A stretch of 10,626 bases of DNA from an uncultured Chitinophagaceae bacterium. Lineage in GTDB: Bacteria > Bacteroidota > Bacteroidia > Chitinophagales > Chitinophagaceae. Positions 7,720 through 10,626 of the stretch are shown here, in pieces. A program made the position numbers and the translations under genes. The notes beneath the pieces are model-generated. The model did no database searches. It had not been told where the DNA came from and saw only the letters and a list, made by a program, of their open reading frames with translations. Where the stretch lies: assembly GCA_946885665.1 (NCBI GenBank), contig CAMPGT010000136.1, positions 1 through 10,626 on the forward strand, in the 5' to 3' direction. The stretch's first letter is position 1, and each line of letters starts with the position of its first letter.

Positions 7720-9153
7720 TTACAGCTTGCCTGTTGCCCTCAGGTAATCTACCCTTGCGATGATGGCATCATAAAGCGCCGCGTAATAATTATTTTGTGC
7801 CGTGGTCAGCTCTGCCTGCGAGTTGGTTATCTCCAGGTTGGAACCGAGGCCCTGTTCATATTTAAGTTTGGTTTGATTATATACCTCTTCGGCCAGTTCC
7901 ATGTTCTTTTTCTGGTATTCCATTGTTGCCACCGCCGATCGGATATTGATCCTCGTCTCTTCCACTTCCTTATTGATGGTAAGTTCGAGGTTCCTGATGC
8001 TGTTTTCGGTTTGTTCCAGTTGGAGTTTCGCTGTCTTTACGCGTGCGGCTTTTGCCAGGCCGTCAAAAATCGGTACGTTGATCCGTACACCGATCGAAGA
8101 TGAAGGGAACCAGCTTTCACCCGACTTAAAGAAATTGAATTTATTCCGCTGTGCTATCTGGTAGTAAGAGCTGGTCAGCGACACCGAAGGCAGGTAGCTC
8201 AACTTGTACCGCTTTACATTGAACTCGTTCAGTTTTTTATTCAGCAGCAATTGCTCATAATCCGGCCTTTCGTTGTACGTGAATTTTTCTTCAAGCAGTT
8301 CCTGCGAATAAATTTCTTCCGGAAGCGTATCCTTCAGTTCCAGCCGCTCATTCGATGGCATGCCGATGAGCAGTTTAAGGCCGATCAGCGCCGTTTTAAG
8401 GCTGTTTTCAACTTTCTCTTTTTCGGTGCGAAGGTTGGTGAGGTTCACTTCCACCTTGCTCACGTCGAGTTTTTCTGCGAATCCATTTTTGTAGATTTCT
8501 TTTGTATCGTCCAGCAGCTTTTGGATGCGCGCGATATTCGCGTCTATCGAAGACATTTGCTGGCGGCCCGCAAGTATCTGGTAATAGATTTTATACACGT
8601 TGGCCTTTATCTGTTCCTGTGTAACCTCTGCGGTTTTTTTTGCAAAATCTATCGATGTCTTTCTCGCCTGCAGGCCAACAAACACCTGTCCGTCGAACAG
8701 CAATTGCGAGAAGTCGAGACCCGCCTGGCCGATGTACTTTGTGCCGAATTGCGCTTCTACGAAACCAAAATCGCTGGGTGCAACAATGGGTTCACCATTG
8801 CCTTTCCTCACTCCCTCATCCACCAGCACGCCGTATGCTGCTGCTGCGATGAAGTTGGGAAAGCGTTGAATGGCCACATTCGGATAATAGTTTGCGCCGG
8901 CCGTACCGCTAAGCTGCGGATAGGCCGCAGCAGTGATCTCCTTGTTTTGCTGTTGCTGGAGGCTGATGCCGATCAATGCATTTTTAACCTGGTAGCTGTT
9001 CTTTGCGGCATATTCAACCGTTTCCTGTACCGTAAATACATGTGTTGAATCCTGTGCAAAAGACAGTGCGGTGACTGACAATGCGCCCACAAGCAGGTAA
9101 AGTCTCCTCCATCTATGTAACGTCCCGTATTTTTTCTTCACGTGATTGTTCAT
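7720..9153 (-). CDS. TolC family outer-membrane efflux channel
   Basis: This is the outer-membrane channel of the tripartite pump, a 477-residue protein expected to form a trimeric beta-barrel with a long periplasmic helical tunnel. A signal peptide is visible: basic residues (KKK, RWRR) then a hydrophobic run ending SFA-Q, with likely cleavage after residue 33. Two outer-membrane efflux (OEP) repeats follow, about 38-265 and 290-475. The second carries typical strand and helix motifs: LPSVSLTSSYY (321-331), GVRINVPIFDGL (355-366), and a closing helix with YEQGLGSNLEITNSQAEL (432-449). It ends in LRATGKL, a common end of this family in Bacteroidota. The start codon overlaps the tetR stop as ATGA (9150-9153), which suggests translational coupling to the repressor. 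No cysteine lipobox is present, so unlike OprM-type channels it is not expected to be lipidated. Confidence 0.95.
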   Translation of the reverse strand: MNNHVKKKYGTLHRWRRLYLLVGALSVTALSFAQDSTHVFTVQETVEYAAKNSYQVKNALIGISLQQQQNKEITAAAYPQLSGTAGANYYPNVAIQRFPNFIAAAAYGVLVDEGVRKGNGEPIVAPSDFGFVEAQFGTKYIGQAGLDFSQLLFDGQVFVGLQARKTSIDFAKKTAEVTQEQIKANVYKIYYQILAGRQQMSSIDANIARIQKLLDDTKEIYKNGFAEKLDVSKVEVNLTNLRTEKEKVENSLKTALIGLKLLIGMPSNERLELKDTLPEEIYSQELLEEKFTYNERPDYEQLLLNKKLNEFNVKRYKLSYLPSVSLTSSYYQIAQRNKFNFFKSGESWFPSSSIGVRINVPIFDGLAKAARVKTAKLQLEQTENSIRNLELTINKEVEETRINIRSAVATMEYQKKNMELAEEVYNQTKLKYEQGLGSNLEITNSQAELTTAQNNYYAALYDAIIARVDYLRATGKL

Positions 9154-9770
9154 TGGTTAATTTTTATTCTTTCCTGTTGGTATTTGACGATTAGTTTATA
9201 TCCCTTCGATGATGCAACACCGAATAGAAAATGTTCGATCAGCGCTTTGTGTAATTCGCCAAGGTTGAACTTTGACGAAGGAAAAATGTCCTGGTTAAAG
9301 GCAAGCATCATCCCTTCGAGCCTGAACCTGGCGATGACTTCTATGTTGATGTTGGACCGGTACAGATCTTCCCGGATGCCCCGGCGAAGATTATTTTTGA
9401 TAACCTCGTACAGGTATTTGTTCTTGTGATCGAGAAAATGCTTGTAACCTCCCGGATGGAATTTTTCCAGGTCGTACATCATGGCGGGGTTCATTTCCGA
9501 GAAAATCTCCTGCACCAGCTCCATCGCTTCAAAGAGTTCATGAACGGCATCCCTGCTGTTAACCTGGTTTTTATCGCAGGTATCCTGTGCTCCTTTTATT
9601 GTGTTTTTTACAATGGCTTCAACCAGTTCATCTTTATCAGAGAAATACTGGTAAAGCGTCTTTTTTGAGACGCCTAACTGAGTGGCTATTTCGTCCATAG
9701 TGATCGACTTGATGCCGTAGCGGCGGAACAAATCGTTCGCTTTTTCCTGTATTCTTTGTTTTGTGTCCAT
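9150..9770 (-). CDS. TetR/AcrR family transcriptional regulator
   Basis: The product is a 206-residue TetR-type repressor, the usual length for the family. The N-terminal three-helix DNA-binding domain covers about residues 4-50. Its helix-turn-helix reads MDEIATQLGVSKKTLYQYF (residues 25-43), with the near-invariant LYxYF end of the recognition helix. The rest is helical and ligand-binding in type, with no recognisable ligand. The frame stays open to a TTG at 9791, but the ATG at 9770 gives the standard N-terminus (MDTKQRIQEKANDLF); the TTG lies inside the promoter -7 element. It is the first gene of the efflux operon and overlaps tolC by 4 nt. A perfect inverted repeat on its promoter suggests that it represses its own operon and is released when a pump substrate binds; this is inference from the family. 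Confidence 0.94.
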   Translation of the reverse strand: MDTKQRIQEKANDLFRRYGIKSITMDEIATQLGVSKKTLYQYFSDKDELVEAIVKNTIKGAQDTCDKNQVNSRDAVHELFEAMELVQEIFSEMNPAMMYDLEKFHPGGYKHFLDHKNKYLYEVIKNNLRRGIREDLYRSNINIEVIARFRLEGMMLAFNQDIFPSSKFNLGELHKALIEHFLFGVASSKGYKLIVKYQQERIKINQ

Positions 9771-9788
9771 ATTCACCGTAGCAGGGCG

Positions 9789-9819
9789 CAAAACTATGGA
9801 AACTTTTTATGTAACCAAA
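9789..9819 (-). promoter_or_regulatory. Predicted promoter of the tetR-efflux operon
   Basis: On the minus strand a TTTG (9819-9816) is followed after 19 nt by TAGTTTTG (9796-9789). This fits the Bacteroidota sigma-ABfr pattern of a TTTG -33 element and a TAnnTTTG -7 element in both sequence and spacing. It would start transcription a few bases further on, leaving a leader of only about 10-15 nt before the ATG at 9770. The spacer and the -33 element fall within the inverted repeat at 9797-9826. Confidence 0.72.
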
Positions 9820-9826
9820 GTTTCCA
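9797..9826. promoter_or_regulatory. Inverted repeat, likely TetR operator
   Basis: The arms TGGAAACTTT (9797-9806) and AAAGTTTCCA (9817-9826) are perfectly complementary over 10 bp around a 10-bp centre. The repeat covers the spacer and -33 element of the predicted tetR promoter, where a bound dimer would block RNA polymerase. The adjacent TetR-family gene makes that protein the obvious candidate. It lies about 70 bp upstream of the -7 element of the divergent DUF502 gene, so control in that direction is less likely. Confidence 0.75.
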
Positions 9827-9895
9827 CAGCATTTTTCGGTGAAAATTCTGCCATATGACAGTTATTTGTCGGTATTCGTTACAGTTGAACCATAT

Positions 9896-9903
9896 TATTT
9901 TTG
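9896..9903 (+). promoter_or_regulatory. Predicted -7 element for the DUF502 gene
   Basis: TATTTTTG matches the Bacteroidota -7 consensus TAnnTTTG and ends 17 nt before the ATG at 9921. No good TTTG or TTG lies 17-23 nt upstream; the nearest candidates are TTCG 17 nt away and TTTG 27 nt away. The assignment therefore rests on one element and on position. Confidence 0.45.
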
Positions 9904-9920
9904 TTTAAATAAATGCACTT

Positions 9921-10550
9921 ATGAAAAAAAGGCAGGGATTGAAGAAGTTATTTCAATTTTTTTTACAGGGGTTGATCATTATCGCACCTATCCTGATAAC
10001 TGTGTATGCGGTGACGGCTCTTTTCAACTTTATTGACAATATCGTTCCAAATATTATAGGGAGGATGTTCCCGAACTGGATACCGCCCGATGCGCAGGGT
10101 AATCCGGGGAAGGTGCCGGGCATCGGGTTCATCATCCTGATCGCCACGGTGGTGTTTGTTGGCTACATCTCCTCTTCCTTCATTGTGGGGCGGCTGGTGG
10201 ACCTGTTCGGTACCATTCTCGAACGAACACCGGGCATTAAGATCATTTACACGACCGTCAAGGATTTTTTCGAGGCTTTTGCGGGTAATAAGCGAAAATT
10301 CGACAAGGCGGTGCTGGTAAGCGTGCAGGACAGGGAGGTGTGGCAGGTGGGCTTTATTACGCAAGACGATTTGAAGCATTTGGGTATGGGGGAGGAATAT
10401 GTGGCTGTTTACATTCCGAAGGCCTATGCGTTTACAGGAGAATTATATTTCGTTAAGATGGAGAGGGTGCGCCCGTTAACGGAGATGAACTCGGCCGATG
10501 CGATGAAGTTCGCCATTTCGGGTGGTGTGACGGCTATCGAGGAGGTGTGA
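9921..10550 (+). CDS. DUF502 family membrane protein
   Basis: This is a 209-residue member of DUF502, a widespread family of small integral membrane proteins of unknown function. The family pattern is clear: a basic N-terminus, a first membrane segment (about 12-35, FLQGLIIIAPILITVYAV), a loop ending in PGIG (66-69), and a second segment (about 68-90). Then comes the conserved ERTPGIKIIYTTVKDF (101-116) and a C-terminal soluble domain with VLVSVQDREVWQVGFIT (131-147), the VAVYIPKAYAFTGELYFV block (161-178) and the terminal ISGGV (199-203). The ATG at 9921 is followed at once by MKKR and has an A/T-rich leader, as usual here. It is transcribed away from the tetR operon across a 150-nt gap; nothing in the sequence links it to efflux. 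A heptamer repeat begins 9 nt after its stop, and no clear terminator hairpin is visible before the window ends. Confidence 0.92.
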   Translation: MKKRQGLKKLFQFFLQGLIIIAPILITVYAVTALFNFIDNIVPNIIGRMFPNWIPPDAQGNPGKVPGIGFIILIATVVFVGYISSSFIVGRLVDLFGTILERTPGIKIIYTTVKDFFEAFAGNKRKFDKAVLVSVQDREVWQVGFITQDDLKHLGMGEEYVAVYIPKAYAFTGELYFVKMERVRPLTEMNSADAMKFAISGGVTAIEEV

Positions 10551-10558
10551 GGCGGGAA

Positions 10559-10607
10559 GACGTGAGACGTGAGACGTGAGACGTGAGACGTGAGACGGAA
10601 GACGGAA
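10559..10607. repeat. Heptanucleotide tandem repeat (7 units)
   Basis: There are five perfect copies of GACGTGA (10559-10593) and two copies of the variant GACGGAA (10594-10607), with a degenerate unit GCGGGAA just before (10552-10558). The array begins straight after the DUF502 stop codon. On the plus strand the unit contains TGA, so every frame meets a stop within 21 nt. On the minus strand all three frames are open and would read as SRLTSHV repeats, which should not be taken for a gene. The array may run on past the window edge in degenerate form. Confidence 0.95.
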
Positions 10608-10626
10608 GATGGGCAGTGGGTATCCC

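Noticed and set aside
8251..9048. Plus-strand open frame of 265 codons opposite tolC.
   Set aside because: tolC has a signal peptide and two OEP repeats in the other strand. The antisense frame has no plausible motif or leader.
9771..9791. TTG at 9791 as the start of the tetR gene.
   Set aside because: It falls within the predicted -7 promoter element and adds seven residues before a standard TetR N-terminus that begins with ATG at 9770.
9856..9870. Small inverted repeat GACA-N6-TGTC upstream of the DUF502 gene.
   Set aside because: Four-base arms are expected by chance in this gap, and there is no second copy or other support for an operator.
10551..10626. Possible coding region or CRISPR-like array in the GACGTGA repeat on the minus strand.
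   Set aside because: Open minus frames follow from the repeat unit itself (TCACGTC has no stop in any frame). Units are 7 bp with no spacers, so it is a simple tandem repeat and not a CRISPR.

Overview
The window looks like chromosomal DNA of a Bacteroidota bacterium, most likely of the Chitinophagaceae/Sphingobacteriia type. The support is the DNA polymerase III delta' / RicT gene pair as found in this phylum, A-rich leaders in place of Shine-Dalgarno sites, matches to the Bacteroidota -7 promoter element TAnnTTTG, and the sequence style of the efflux proteins. No species can be named from the sequence alone.

Layout, left to right. Bases 2-754 (+) are the 3' part of holB, the delta' subunit of the replicative clamp loader. 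Next comes ricT (819-2009, +), a PSP1-domain iron-sulfur protein. A 12-bp-stem hairpin with A and T tracts on its two sides (2020-2047) separates ricT from a convergent operon and can terminate transcription in both directions.

Bases 9770 down to 2067 on the minus strand form one compact five-gene operon, in transcription order: a TetR-family repressor, a TolC-type outer-membrane channel, a lipoprotein periplasmic adaptor, a 1196-residue RND inner-membrane pump and an AIM24/TIGR00266 protein. Gaps are -4, 17, 37 and 25 nt. The three middle genes supply a complete tripartite efflux pump, and the proton-relay residues of the RND subunit (Asp420, Asp421, Lys1026) are intact. The first gene probably represses its own operon: its promoter (TTTG, 19 nt, TAGTTTTG) overlaps a perfect inverted repeat of two 10-bp arms. 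The role of the AIM24 protein is not known from sequence.

Divergent from the operon, across 150 bp, lies a DUF502 two-span membrane protein (9921-10550, +). The window ends in a 7-bp tandem repeat (10559-10607) with no gene in it.

There are no RNA genes, insertion sequences, CRISPR arrays or phage genes that I can see. The only gene-free stretches are short (64 nt before ricT, 150 nt between tetR and the DUF502 gene, 76 nt at the right edge). I see no clearly new system. The points most worth a second look are the AIM24 gene as last member of an efflux operon, the lineage-style additions to the RND pump and its adaptor, the operator palindrome, and the heptamer repeat.
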